Assembly (NCBI GenBank): GCA_965247455.1
Contig: CBDFHE010000010.1
Span: forward strand, 1-64,000
Source of the DNA: JACZYA01 sp965247455
Lineage (GTDB): Bacteria; Acidobacteriota; Terriglobia; Acidiferrales; 2-02-FULL-67-57
Length of the DNA stretch: 64,000 nt
Reading direction: 5' to 3'
The translations under genes and the position numbers were made by a program. Shown piece by piece: positions 51,590-60,783 of this stretch; within the stretch, counting starts at the first letter, position 1; every line of letters starts with the position of its first letter. The notes beneath the pieces are model-generated. The model was not told the origin of the DNA. It saw only the letters and a list, made by a program, of their open reading frames with translations, and did not search any database.

Positions 51590-53771
51590 GTGAAACAACT
51601 GGTACAAAGCTACCGTACAGGTGTGCTGTGCGTGGAAGAAGCGCCGGTGCCGGCCTTGCGGCCGGTGGACGTGCTGGTGCGCAATGCCTACTCGCTCATC
51701 AGTCCCGGCACCGAGCGAGCGCAACGGCAACTGGCGCGCGCCAGCCTGTGGGAAAAAGCCCGCCAGCGCCCGGAGCGCCTCCGCCAAGTGGTGCGCAATC
51801 TCCGTCAGGAAGGCTGGCTCGCCACCTATCGCAAGGTGATGGACCGGCTGGACACTCCGGTGGCGCTCGGCTACTGCTCGGCCGGCGTGGTCGAAGACGT
51901 AGGCCGGGTAGTGGAAGGAATCCGCGTGGGCGAGCGCGTCTCCTGCGACGGCGAAGACCACGGCTCTCACGCCGACGTGGTTTACGTCCCGCGAACCCTC
52001 TGCGTGCGCCCGCGTGCCGGAAAACGTCTCCCTCGAGCACGCCGCCTTTGCGCCCCTGGGCGCCATCGCATTGGAGAGCCTGCGGCAGGCCCAGGCCCAG
52101 TTGGGCCATCGCGTCGGCGTCATAGGCACAGGTTTGGTAGGCTTGCTGATTGTTCAACTCCTCGAAGCTGCCGGCTGCCATGTGCTGGCCGCCGATCTTG
52201 AAAACGACCGCATCCACCTCGCCCACGAGCTCGGCGCCGAACAAACTTGCGAAGTCGATCAATTGGAATTCGCCGCCGACGAATTCACCGGCGGCCGCGG
52301 CCTGGACGCCGTCATCCTGGCCGCCGCCGCCAATTCAGCCCAGCCGGTGGAGCTGGCCGGGCGCATCGCCCGCGAAGCCGCCCGCATCGTAGTTGTCGGC
52401 GCCTTCCCCCTCCAGGTTCCCCGCCGGCTCTACTACGAGAAGCAATTGACCCTCGCCTTCTCGCGCGCCTTCGGGCCCGGCTCCTACGATCCCGACTACA
52501 TCGAGCGCGCCCGCGACTATCCCTACGGCCACTTGCGCTGGACCGCTGGGCGCCACCTGGAAGAATTCCTTCGCCTCCTGGCCCGCGGTCACATCCGGGT
52601 GGAACCCCTGATCACGCATCGCTTCCCCATCGAACAAGCCTCGGACGCTTACCGACTGTTGGAAGACCCCGCCGCGCGGCCGCTGGGCATCATGTTTTCC
52701 TACCAGCCCGACAATCCGGTGTCGCGCGCGTCGATCGTGCTCCGCTCAGCGCGAACAACCGCCGGAACCGAACAGATTCGCCTGGGGGTCATCGGCGCCG
52801 GCAAGTTTGCGCAAACCTACCTACTCCCCCACCTGCGGCGTCCGCACGTCCGCTTGGTGACGCTGGCCACCGCTACCGCCCCCAGCGCCAGCCACGTGGC
52901 GCGCAAATTCGGTTTTCAGCAATTTAGCTGCGATGCCGAAAATGTCATCGCCGACCCCACCATCAACTGCGTCCTCATCGCCACCCGGCACGACCTGCAC
53001 GCACGGTTGACCTGCGCGGCGCTCGCGGCCGGCAAAGCCGTTCTGGTGGAAAAACCTCTCGCCCTGACGGAAGCAGAGTTGCGCCGGCTGGCTCATGTGG
53101 CGCGGCAGACCGGCGCCCGCCTGCAAGTCGGCTTCAACCGCCGCTTCTCTCCCCTAGCCCAACGGGTGCGCGAGTATTTTCACCAACGGCAAGGCCCGCT
53201 GGTGCTCACCTACCGCGTGAGCGCCGCTCCCCTCCCGCCCCAGCACTGGATCTACGATCCGGTCGAAGGCGGCGGGCGCATTCGCAGCGAAGCCTGCCAC
53301 TTCATCGACCTACTTTCCTTCTTCGCCGGTGCGCCCCCCGTACGCGTGTATGCAGAACCAATGCAAGACCTCGCAGCCAGTCTGCGCGAAGACGAGAACG
53401 TGATCATCAGTTTGAAATTCGGCGACGGCTCCACCGGCTCGGTCACCTACACCACCCTCGGCCAAGCGGGCCTCGACCGCGAGCGAATCGAAGTGTTCGG
53501 CGGACACAGGGCGGCGCACATCGACAACTTTCGCCGCGCTCACCTGCACCAGGGGAATCGCCACCGGCGCATCCGGCACTGGCGGCAAAATCTGGGCTAC
53601 CGCGAGGAACTCAACGCTTTTCTCTCCGCCGTGGCCACCGGCGCTCCCATGCCGATTCCGCTCGACGACATGTTAGCCACCTCGCTCGCCACGCTGCGGG
53701 TAGTGGAATCCTTGCAACGGCGCCAGCCGGTGGAAGTCAATCTGGCTGCACTCGGCTCCCAGCATGACTGA
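51590..53771 (+). pseudogene. Bi-domain sugar dehydrogenase (zinc-type MDR plus Gfo/Idh/MocA), frameshifted
   Basis: The N-terminal frame carries the MDR dehydrogenase start (KQLVQSYRTGVLCVEEAP, YSLISPGTERA, GYCSAGVVEDVG). After about 52005 the frame changes and continues with VPENVSLEHAAFAPLGAIALE, VIGTGLVGLLIVQ and the Gfo/Idh/MocA half (LGVIGAGKFAQTYLLPHL, LVEKPLALTEAE, GFNRRFSP). Bi-domain oxidoreductases of this kind are common in surface-polysaccharide clusters. One extra base near GTGCGCCCGCGTGCC explains the break. The GTG at 51590 matches the usual KQ start of the family. The end overlaps the epimerase gene by 8 bp. Confidence 0.8.
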
Positions 53772-54642
53772 CCTCCTCACCCCACAGAGCACCGATGCAG
53801 CCATTGCCGCCGCCTACCGCGGGAAGACTGTCCTCATCACCGGTGGGGCGGGTTGCATCGGATCAAATCTGTGCCGGGCTCTGCTCGATGCCGGTGCCGC
53901 ACAGGTGGTTTTGCTTGACGACCTCTCCGTTGGTTTCCGCTGGAACCTTCCTTCCCCCGACCGGATCACTTTCATCCAGGGCAGCGTAACCGACGCCAAA
54001 GTCCTGGCCCGCGCCCTGGCCCGGCAGCCGGACGTGCTCTTCCACTTGGCGGCGTTCTTTGCCAATCAGAACTCGGTTGAGCACCCGGAAGAAGACTTGC
54101 ACGTCAACGGTCTGGGTACGCTTCGCGTGCTTCAGCAGGCGCACCGCAGCAGCGTGGGCCGAGTGGTGTACGCCTCCTCCGGTTGTGCGGTGTACGATGC
54201 AGAAGCGCCGTTGCCGCTGCGGGAAGAGTTCGTCACCCTGCGTCTCGCTACGCCCTACCAAATCACCAAGCTGTTGGGCGAGCTCTACAGCAACTTCTTT
54301 TACGTCCACCACGGCCTGCCGGCGGTGCAGGCGCGGCTCTTCAACGTCTATGGCCCGGGGGAAGTGCCCGGGCGCTACCGCAACGTCATCCCCAACTTTT
54401 TCTACTGGGCGCACCACCGGCAGCCTTTGCCGATCACCGGCACCGGAGAGGAGACGCGCGATTTCACCTACGTGGATGACATCGTTCGCGGGCTGTTGCG
54501 CTGCGGTGTTCTCCCGCAGGCCGTCGGCCAGGCTATCAACCTGGCCTGCGGGCAGGAAACCCGCGTACTCGACCTGGCTGAACAAATTAACACGCTGACA
54601 GGTAATCCCGCCGGCCTGCGCCGCGTGGAGCGTCGCCCCTGA
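53764..54642 (+). CDS. NAD-dependent epimerase/dehydratase, truncated by an in-frame TGA
   Basis: The Rossmann start VLITGGAGCIGSNLCRALL is followed by the YQITK (YxxxK) catalytic motif and ARLFNVYGPGEVPG. The frame stops at TGA (54640-54642), directly after VERRP. Downstream, in the same frame, DNQFRRRACLKKARNLLGYRPRTDL continues to a TAG at 54790-54792. That is the normal C-terminal end of the family, where a conserved Trp (RRPWDN) is expected. So TGG has probably become TGA, removing about 50 residues. The gene may be a pseudogene or an error. Confidence 0.82.
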   Translation: MTDLLTPQSTDAAIAAAYRGKTVLITGGAGCIGSNLCRALLDAGAAQVVLLDDLSVGFRWNLPSPDRITFIQGSVTDAKVLARALARQPDVLFHLAAFFANQNSVEHPEEDLHVNGLGTLRVLQQAHRSSVGRVVYASSGCAVYDAEAPLPLREEFVTLRLATPYQITKLLGELYSNFFYVHHGLPAVQARLFNVYGPGEVPGRYRNVIPNFFYWAHHRQPLPITGTGEETRDFTYVDDIVRGLLRCGVLPQAVGQAINLACGQETRVLDLAEQINTLTGNPAGLRRVERRP

Positions 54643-54799
54643 GACAACCAGTTCCGACGCCGCGCCTGCCTCAAAAAGGCGCGGAACCTGCTCGGCTACC
54701 GGCCCCGGACCGACCTGGCCAATGGGCTGCGCCGGACTCTTTCCTGGTTTCACGATCACCGGTGCGAAATCGAAGCCGCCGCCCGCTTCTAGGCGCAAA

Positions 54800-54828
54800 T
54801 TGACAGCCCGCCAGTACGCCGCTATGAT
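54800..54828 (+). promoter_or_regulatory. Consensus sigma-70-type promoter of the histone-like gene
   Basis: TTGACA (54800-54805), a 17-bp spacer and TATGAT (54823-54828) lie 33 bp upstream of the GTG start at 54862. GGAGG at 54852-54856 is the ribosome-binding site. It lies after the stop of the epimerase, so this gene has its own promoter inside the sugar cluster. Confidence 0.8.
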
Positions 54829-54861
54829 GAGCGCAAGTTCACTACTCACACGGAGGCAACA

Positions 54862-55080
54862 GTGGCTCGAAGCAAAAACCAACTCAAGAAGATAGCAGTG
54901 GCGGTGGGACGTGCCGTGGGTCGAGCCGAGGCGCGCGCCCGCCGGGCCAAGAAAGTGGCCGAGAAGGCGCGCAAGCAAGCGAGAGCTCGTGTCCAGCAGG
55001 CCAAGAAGGCCGCCGAGAAAGCCCGTAAGCGAATCCGCAAAACAGCCAAGAAAGTTCGGCGGCAATGGAAGAGACACTAG
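54862..55080 (+). CDS. Small histone H1-like basic protein
   Basis: This 72-residue protein is almost all Lys, Arg, Ala and Val and would form a long basic helix with AKKVAEKARKQARARVQ repeats. This resembles bacterial histone H1-like proteins (Hc1/AlgP tails), which bind DNA or RNA or condense nucleoids. The start is a GTG with GGAGG before it and its own consensus promoter. It lies between epimerase and rmlA genes; a link to polysaccharide synthesis is not implied by its composition. Confidence 0.7.
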   Translation: MARSKNQLKKIAVAVGRAVGRAEARARRAKKVAEKARKQARARVQQAKKAAEKARKRIRKTAKKVRRQWKRH

Positions 55081-55090
55081 GCGGAAGACG

Positions 55091-55861
55091 ATGAAAGGCA
55101 TTGTTCTGGCCGGGGGTACCGGCTCGCGTTTGTCGCCGCTCACGCGGGTGACTAACAAGCACCTGCTCCCCGTGCACAACCAGCCCATGATCTACTACCC
55201 CATCCAAACCCTGGTGAACGCCGGTATCCGCAACATCCTGCTCGTCACCGGCGGGCAGGACGCCGGTGACTTCCTGCGCCTGCTCTCCAACGGCAAAGAC
55301 TTCGGCCTTCAGCACATCAACTACACCTACCAGGAAGGCGAAGGCGGCATCGCCGACGCTCTGCGGCCGGCTGAGCACTTCGTGCAGGGCGAGAAGGTCT
55401 GCGTGGTTCTGGGCGACAACATCATCGAGGGCAACATTTGCGAGGCCGTGCAGCGCTTCCAGCAACAGGAACGCGGCGCTCACCTGCTGCTCAAAGAGGT
55501 GGACGACCCGGAGCGCTTCGGCTGCCCGGAGATTGCCGACGACCGCATCCTCCGCATCGAGGAGAAGCCCAAGCAGCCCAAGTCGCGCTACGCGGTGACG
55601 GGCATTTATTTCTACGACGCCACCATCTTCGAAAAGATCAGCCGGTTGCGGCCGAGCGGGCGGGGCGAGTTGGAGATCACCGACGTCAACAACATGTACC
55701 TGGAAGAGGGCACGCTGTCCTTCAGCGTGTTGGACGGCTGGTGGACGGACGCGGGCACTTTCGACTCGCTGCGGCACGCGACCAACCTGGTGGCGGAGAC
55801 GGGCGCCAATAAGTTGACGCCGGCGGCAACGCCCAGCCGAGCGTCCGTAGGGACGGACTGA
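55091..55861 (+). CDS. rmlA: Glucose-1-phosphate thymidylyltransferase-type nucleotidyltransferase
   Basis: The N-terminal GIVLAGGTGSRLSPLTRVTNKHLLPVHNQPMIYYPIQTL is the RmlA signature, with lysine-containing motifs that bind nucleotide and phosphate. VVLGDNIIEG and the late YFYDATIFEKI and GWWTDAGTFDSL regions agree. It makes dTDP-glucose (or a related NDP-sugar) from glucose 1-phosphate. The length (256 residues) is slightly short. The ATG at 55091 directly precedes the core. rmlB follows, as in dTDP-sugar pathways. Confidence 0.9.
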   Translation: MKGIVLAGGTGSRLSPLTRVTNKHLLPVHNQPMIYYPIQTLVNAGIRNILLVTGGQDAGDFLRLLSNGKDFGLQHINYTYQEGEGGIADALRPAEHFVQGEKVCVVLGDNIIEGNICEAVQRFQQQERGAHLLLKEVDDPERFGCPEIADDRILRIEEKPKQPKSRYAVTGIYFYDATIFEKISRLRPSGRGELEITDVNNMYLEEGTLSFSVLDGWWTDAGTFDSLRHATNLVAETGANKLTPAATPSRASVGTD

Positions 55862-55943
55862 AGCGCGTGCGATTGCTGGTCACCGGCGGGGTGGGTTTCA
55901 CCCCGCTCCAACCCATCTCGCGGGCAAGATGGAAAAAGACGCG

Positions 55944-57020
55944 ATGAAATTGCTGATTACGGGTGGAGCGGGGTTCATCGGCTCGAACTTCATCCGCTAT
56001 CTACTACAAGAGCACGCCGAGGTCGAAGTCACCAATTTCGACGCACTCACCTACGCCGGCAATCTGGAAAACCTGGCCGGGGTGGCCGAAGACTTCCACT
56101 ACCGCTTTGTGCGCGGCGACGTGATCGATGCCGCTGCCGTCGAAGAAGTCCTGCGGCGCAACTTTGACGCCGTCGTCCATTTCGCTGCCGAGACCCACGT
56201 CGACCGCAGCCTGGAAGACGCGGCGCCCTTCCTCCGCACCAACATCCTGGGCACGCATACGCTGCTGGAGGCGGCGCGCCACCGGGGTGTCGACCGCTTC
56301 ATCCAGATCGGCACCGACGAAGTCTACGGCAGTGCGCCCGCAGGTGTGAGCTTCGCAGAGGACGCGCCCCTCGCGCCTTCCAGCCCCTATGCGGCCAGCA
56401 AGGCCGCCGCCGACCTACTGGTGCTGAGCTACGTGCGCACCTACCGCTTCCCCGCCCTGGTGCTGCGCTGCTCGAACAATTACGGGCCCTACCAGTTCCC
56501 GGAGAAGCTCATCCCGTTGATGATCGCCAACGCGCTCGAAGACAAGCCGCTGCCGGTCTACGGCGATGGCTTGCAGGTGCGCGACTGGATCCACGTCGAA
56601 GACCACTGCCGCGCCATCCACCGGGCGCTGCTGCAAGGCCGGGTGGGAGAAGTCTACAACATCAGCGGCGTGGCCCAACCCACCAACCTGGAGGTGATTC
56701 GCACCCTGCTGAAACTGTTGGGCAAACCAGAGTCGCTGATTAGTTTTGTGGAAGACCGCCCCGGGCACGACCGCCGCTACGCGCTCGACAGCAGTAAGAT
56801 TCGGCAGGAGCTGGGCTGGTCGCCCTGCCACAGCTTCGAAGCGGGGCTGGAGCATACCGTGCACTGGTACCGCACCCACCCGGAGTGGCTCGACCTGTGC
56901 CGCAGTGGCGCCTACCGCGACTACTACCACCGCCACTACCAGCAACGCGGGGAGACACTGGAGCGGCTGCGTCGCGCGAGCGAAAAGCGACCCGCCGGCT
57001 CGCTGTCTTCAACCGACTGA
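55944..57020 (+). CDS. rmlB: dTDP-glucose 4,6-dehydratase
   Basis: RmlB converts dTDP-glucose to dTDP-4-keto-6-deoxyglucose. The Rossmann motif LLITGGAGFIGSNFIRYLL, HFAAETHVDRS, TDEVYG and YAASKAAAD (YxxxK) are present, as are the PYQFPEKLIPLMI loop and the DDHCRAI-like segment. It follows rmlA, so dTDP-rhamnose or a related deoxysugar is likely for the surface glycan. The start could be this ATG or one five codons earlier. Confidence 0.93.
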   Translation: MKLLITGGAGFIGSNFIRYLLQEHAEVEVTNFDALTYAGNLENLAGVAEDFHYRFVRGDVIDAAAVEEVLRRNFDAVVHFAAETHVDRSLEDAAPFLRTNILGTHTLLEAARHRGVDRFIQIGTDEVYGSAPAGVSFAEDAPLAPSSPYAASKAAADLLVLSYVRTYRFPALVLRCSNNYGPYQFPEKLIPLMIANALEDKPLPVYGDGLQVRDWIHVEDHCRAIHRALLQGRVGEVYNISGVAQPTNLEVIRTLLKLLGKPESLISFVEDRPGHDRRYALDSSKIRQELGWSPCHSFEAGLEHTVHWYRTHPEWLDLCRSGAYRDYYHRHYQQRGETLERLRRASEKRPAGSLSSTD

Positions 57021-57048
57021 ACTCAGCGTTTCGTCCGGGGCCGGCACC

Positions 57049-57792
57049 ATGAAATACCTGTCGGTGGAGCCAATCATGTCGTTGCACCGCTGCATGGTTT
57101 TGCTGGTTGCTTGTTTTCTGGCAACTGGGCCGCTGGCCGGAAGCTCCGCGCCGGCTCCGGAAGTAACTGGGTTGGTTGAGCGTGTATCGGGCCAGGCGCG
57201 ACTGAACGGCATCCCGCTGCGCGTGCACACCACTTTGTTTCACGGCGACCGAGTGAGCACGGCCGCCGCCGCGCGCGTGCTACTGGCACTAGGGAAAAGA
57301 ACGCAAGCGATGCTGGACCCTTCCTCCGAAGTCGTTGTGTACAAGTCCGAGGGCGGCATCAAGCTTTCACTGCGCTCCGGCCGACTACTGCTACGGCAAG
57401 AAAAGGAAGTGCGGATTCAAATCGAGCTGGCGGGCAGCACGGTTTTCCTCTCAGCCGGTGAGAGTCACGCCATCCTCTGCGAATTAACCTACCTCGCAGA
57501 TGAAGTGTCGGTTGCCTGTCCCGCCGGCGAAGCCCGGCTCTGGACGAAGGGCCCGGAAACATCCATCCGGGTTCCAACCGGCCGCCGGGTTTCCCGCCAA
57601 ATCTCCGACGGGAAATTCCCAGCCAGCGAAAGAAAGTCCAAAGAGAATCTCCCCGAGAAAGAAATCAACACCAAGTCGCTGTGGCGAGTGGGAATCATTA
57701 CCGCAGCGGCGGCTGCGGCTGTCTCGGTCCCTCTTCTTACGCGTCTGGGAGACGATTCAGAAAAGTCCTCCGTGAGCCCGTCCGGCCTGTAA
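57049..57792 (+). CDS. FecR-like secreted protein with C-terminal membrane segment
   Basis: After a signal peptide (MVLLVACFLATGPLAGSSAPA) the protein has a FecR-type domain: VTGLVERVSGQARLNGIPL, FHGDRVSTAAAARVLL, and LRSGRLLLRQEKEVRIQIELAGSTVFLSAG. Near the C-terminus is a hydrophobic stretch (VGIITAAAAAAVSVPLL). FecR domains often link surface processes to gene control or bind polysaccharide. It starts 28 bp after rmlB, so it may be co-transcribed. The second Met at 57076 is an alternative start. Confidence 0.75.
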   Translation: MKYLSVEPIMSLHRCMVLLVACFLATGPLAGSSAPAPEVTGLVERVSGQARLNGIPLRVHTTLFHGDRVSTAAAARVLLALGKRTQAMLDPSSEVVVYKSEGGIKLSLRSGRLLLRQEKEVRIQIELAGSTVFLSAGESHAILCELTYLADEVSVACPAGEARLWTKGPETSIRVPTGRRVSRQISDGKFPASERKSKENLPEKEINTKSLWRVGIITAAAAAAVSVPLLTRLGDDSEKSSVSPSGL

Positions 57793-57804
57793 AGGCGCTT
57801 GCAG

Positions 57805-58170
57805 CTACTCCACGGCAAACGCCAGCGTGGAAAACCAGCTTTGCCAGTCGGCGTCGCTGAACTCGGTGGGTGACCACCGCCACCATCGTCAAACCCGACC
57901 GGGCGTAACCTCGGCCACCAGCGACTTCCCTTCCACCCGGTAGCCGGTCACCTCCACGCGCCCTGCGTCGGATACCGCCTCAAAGCGAGCGATGCGGTCC
58001 GGCGCGGCGGCAGTCTCGCTGGCGGGAAAGTCCTCGCTGGTGTTGAGCGCCACCTGCGCGGGACGCCCGGGCTCGATGCGGAAACTCTCCGGCACAAGCC
58101 AGGTATCATGCGCGGGGAGAATCAAAACTGCGAAAAACAACACGGCTGTCAGTGGGATCGCTTTTTTCAC
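57805..58170 (-). pseudogene. DUF4198 protein with internal deletion
   Basis: The N-terminal portion (KKAIPLTAVLFFAVLILPAHDTWLVPESFRIEPG) is the signal and start of a DUF4198 protein, a nickel-uptake-associated periplasmic family. It stops after VTPGRV. Just beyond, in another frame, lie about 30 residues (WRWSPTEFSDADWQSWFSTLAFAVE) ending at 57805 that resemble the normal C-terminus. About 150 central residues are missing, so this is a remnant. The start is the GTG at 58168-58170, preceded by GGAGG. Confidence 0.7.
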
Positions 58171-58348
58171 GGGTGCCTCCAATCGAATAGCTGCTGCCGC
58201 GCCCTCCTATATACAAACGTCGCGCCGCTCTTTTCAACTCCCCTTTCCTTCCCGGCATGGCGGCTTCGCCCCTGCCTTCCTTTTGCCAAGCCAACCCGGG
58301 TGCGGCATACTGGAGCGCGCCGCCGAAAGGCGCAAAGAGCACAAGAGC

Positions 58349-59752
58349 ATGAAAGACTTAACCCAGGGTTCGATCACCAAACACCTCTTGCACCTCTCCG
58401 CCTATCTGTCGGTGACCATCGTTTCCATCTCACTCTACCATCTTGCCGATCTGTACTGGGTCGGCCGCCTGGGCAAGGAAGCCATCGCGGCGCTAGCCCT
58501 GGCCGGCAACCTGATGTTTGTGGTGATTGCTGTAGGTCAGGCGCTGGGCGTGGGCATCTCCACCCTGGTTTCGCACGCCACCGGGGCTAAGGATCAAACG
58601 CAAGCTCGGTTGATCTTCAACCAGGGTCTGGTTTTCAGTACGCTGGCAGGTCTGGGAATGGTGCTGCTGGGGTTTGCCGTGCGGCCCTACTACTTCGTCT
58701 GGCTGGGGGCAAGCGCAAGGACAAGCGCGCTGGGTCAAGACTATCTGTTCTGGTTCTTACTGGCTTTCCAGATTCAATTGATCGGAATGACTTTCGGGGG
58801 AGCGCTGCGCGGCGTCGGTGACGTGAAAACACCCATGGTCATAAACGGCTTTGCTGTGCTGCTGAACATGGTGCTCGACCCCGTGCTGATTTTCGGCTGG
58901 GGCCCGGCGCCGGAGCTGGGCGTAGCGGGCGCGTCGCTGGCCACGCTGGTGGCAGCGCTGACCGCAGGAATCCTCTTAACATGGCATTTCAACCGCGGCC
59001 GCAGTTATCTCCGTTTTGTGCCTTCGCAGTGGCGGCCGCGCTGGAACCTCTTGCAACGCGTGCTGTCGATTGGCGCTCCCGCCGGAGCGCAATTCGGGTT
59101 GCTGGCAGTGTTTCTAATGCTGGCCTTCTTGGTTATTGGTCGGTTCGGGACTTCCGCCCAGGCCGGCTTCGGCGTGGGTCAGCGGGTGATGATGTCGATC
59201 ATGCTGCCGGTGTTGGCCATCGCTTTTGCCACCGCGCCGCTGGTGGGGCAAAACGTCGGCGCCCGCCGGCCCGACCGCGTGCGGCAAACGTTCTACGCGG
59301 CCTTGACGCTGGCTGTTGGAACTGCAATCGCTCTAACGCTGCTCTGTCAGATTGTGCCGGAATGGTTCATCCGATTCTTCTCACGGGAACCCAGCGTGGT
59401 GGCCTTCGGAGCCGAGTACCTGCGGGTTGTGGCCTGGCACTTCGTGGCCTCAGCCGTGGTCCACATCACAACCAGTGTGTTTCAGGGGCTCGGCAACACG
59501 GTTCCGCCGCTGGCCAGTGCGGCCGTGCGACTGGCGGCGTTCGCCGTGCCGGTTGTGCTGCTGGCGCAGATGCCCGGATTCCAGTTCCGGCACGTGTGGC
59601 ATCTCTCGGTGGGCTGCGTTTTCTTGCAGGCGCTGCTGCAACCTCTACTTGCTCAAGCGCGAGTTTCGCCGGCGCGCGCAGTTCTTCCAGCCCGCTACCC
59701 TGCTGGCGCAAGAACCGGCCAGCGACTAGAGCAGCGCGTGAAACTCGCCTAG
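58349..59752 (+). CDS. MATE family efflux transporter
   Basis: This 467-residue protein has about 12 transmembrane helices and MATE signatures: LYHLADLYWVGRLGKEAIAALA near the start, GGALRGVGDVKTPM, and the second repeat half GFGVGQRVMMSIMLPVLAIAFATAPLVGQNVGARRPDRV. It exports cationic or drug-like compounds by sodium or proton coupling. Near 59640 another frame reads CNLYLLKREFRRRAQFFQPATLLAQEPASD and ends at 59729. This resembles the usual MATE C-terminus better than the frame used here, so a frameshift may be present. The end touches the lacD gene. Confidence 0.88.
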   Translation: MKDLTQGSITKHLLHLSAYLSVTIVSISLYHLADLYWVGRLGKEAIAALALAGNLMFVVIAVGQALGVGISTLVSHATGAKDQTQARLIFNQGLVFSTLAGLGMVLLGFAVRPYYFVWLGASARTSALGQDYLFWFLLAFQIQLIGMTFGGALRGVGDVKTPMVINGFAVLLNMVLDPVLIFGWGPAPELGVAGASLATLVAALTAGILLTWHFNRGRSYLRFVPSQWRPRWNLLQRVLSIGAPAGAQFGLLAVFLMLAFLVIGRFGTSAQAGFGVGQRVMMSIMLPVLAIAFATAPLVGQNVGARRPDRVRQTFYAALTLAVGTAIALTLLCQIVPEWFIRFFSREPSVVAFGAEYLRVVAWHFVASAVVHITTSVFQGLGNTVPPLASAAVRLAAFAVPVVLLAQMPGFQFRHVWHLSVGCVFLQALLQPLLAQARVSPARAVLPARYPAGARTGQRLEQRVKLA

Positions 59753-60783
59753 CGGACTGCAGCGGCGGACTCGGCGCCGTAGAAAGCAAACCAGGGCGTG
59801 GCCGCCTTGAGCCGCTCATTCACCGCCTGGATATTTTTCACTCCCTGACCGCCCAGCCAATCTTCCAGCGCCTTCACACCCTGCTTAGCATAGACGGGGA
59901 TGCCTTCCTTCCAGGTGGCGCGTCCGCAGAGCACGCCGGAAAAGTTGACGCCGGCTTCGGCCGCCAGCTCCAGCGTCTCGGTGAACTCGTCATTACTCAC
60001 GCCCGCGCTCAGGTAGATGAACGGCCGCCGGGCCACCGCCGCCGCTTTCTTGAACTCGTCCTTGGCCTGCTGCTTAGTCCACACCTTGGTGCCCTTGAAG
60101 GACGCGGTGCCCTCCACGAACTTCATGTTGATCGGCACTTCTACCTTCAGCACGTCCACCCCGTAGCGGTCCTGCGAGAATTCTTCCATTGATTTCCGCA
60201 CCGCTTCCGGCTTCTTGAGAGCGTAGTCCGGCCCCTTCTCGTCCAGGCCGGCCTCGTAGCCGATGAACTCCAAGAAGAAAGGAACGTCCAGGTCGGCGCA
60301 CTCCGAACCGATGCGCTCGATGTAAGCGTGCTTCTGGTCGTTGACCTCCTTGGGCTCGGAGGGTGCGTAATAGAGCAGAATCTTGATGCAGTTGGCGCCG
60401 GCTTCTATCAGCCGCCGCACCGACCACGTCGGCAACAAGTCCGGCAACCGCCCCGGCTGGGTATTATCGTAGCCGCTCTTTTCGTAGGCCAGCAGCACTC
60501 CGGTGCCTTTACTCACGTGCGGCAGCGCCGGCAGCGAGTATTCCGGGTCGAGCAGAATCGCGCTGGCATAAGGAGACAAAACTCGGGCTACCGCCGCTTT
60601 GAATTCGGTCATATCTTCCAGCTTCACCTGGCTCTTGTCCACTCCCCGGTTTTGCGCGATGGCTTTCAACAGCGAGCCCCGCTGGTCCATGGCGGCTGCG
60701 GCGATGACGCCCACCTTGCCCACCGGGCCGTTCTTGGTCGCAACTGCTTCCAATCCCTTGCGTTTGCCTTCTGTCAGCTTCAT
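59749..60783 (-). CDS. lacD: Tagatose 1,6-diphosphate aldolase-type enzyme (LacD-like)
   Basis: This 344-residue class I aldolase is of the LacD type. It has AAMDQRGSLL, the long ALLPHVSKGTGVLLAYEKSG-like region, the catalytic Lys-bearing ANCIKILLYY, DVPFFLEFIGY, and VLKVEVPINMKF. It would cleave tagatose or fructose 1,6-bisphosphate to triose phosphates. It is convergent with the MATE gene and overlaps its end by 4 bp. No tagatose pathway genes are near. Confidence 0.85.
   Translation of the reverse strand: MKLTEGKRKGLEAVATKNGPVGKVGVIAAAAMDQRGSLLKAIAQNRGVDKSQVKLEDMTEFKAAVARVLSPYASAILLDPEYSLPALPHVSKGTGVLLAYEKSGYDNTQPGRLPDLLPTWSVRRLIEAGANCIKILLYYAPSEPKEVNDQKHAYIERIGSECADLDVPFFLEFIGYEAGLDEKGPDYALKKPEAVRKSMEEFSQDRYGVDVLKVEVPINMKFVEGTASFKGTKVWTKQQAKDEFKKAAAVARRPFIYLSAGVSNDEFTETLELAAEAGVNFSGVLCGRATWKEGIPVYAKQGVKALEDWLGGQGVKNIQAVNERLKAATPWFAFYGAESAAAVR

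Noticed and set aside
53764..54792. TGA read as Trp (genetic code change)
   Set aside because: Many intact genes here end in TGA and use TGG for Trp, so a recoded genome is not credible; a point change or error is likelier.
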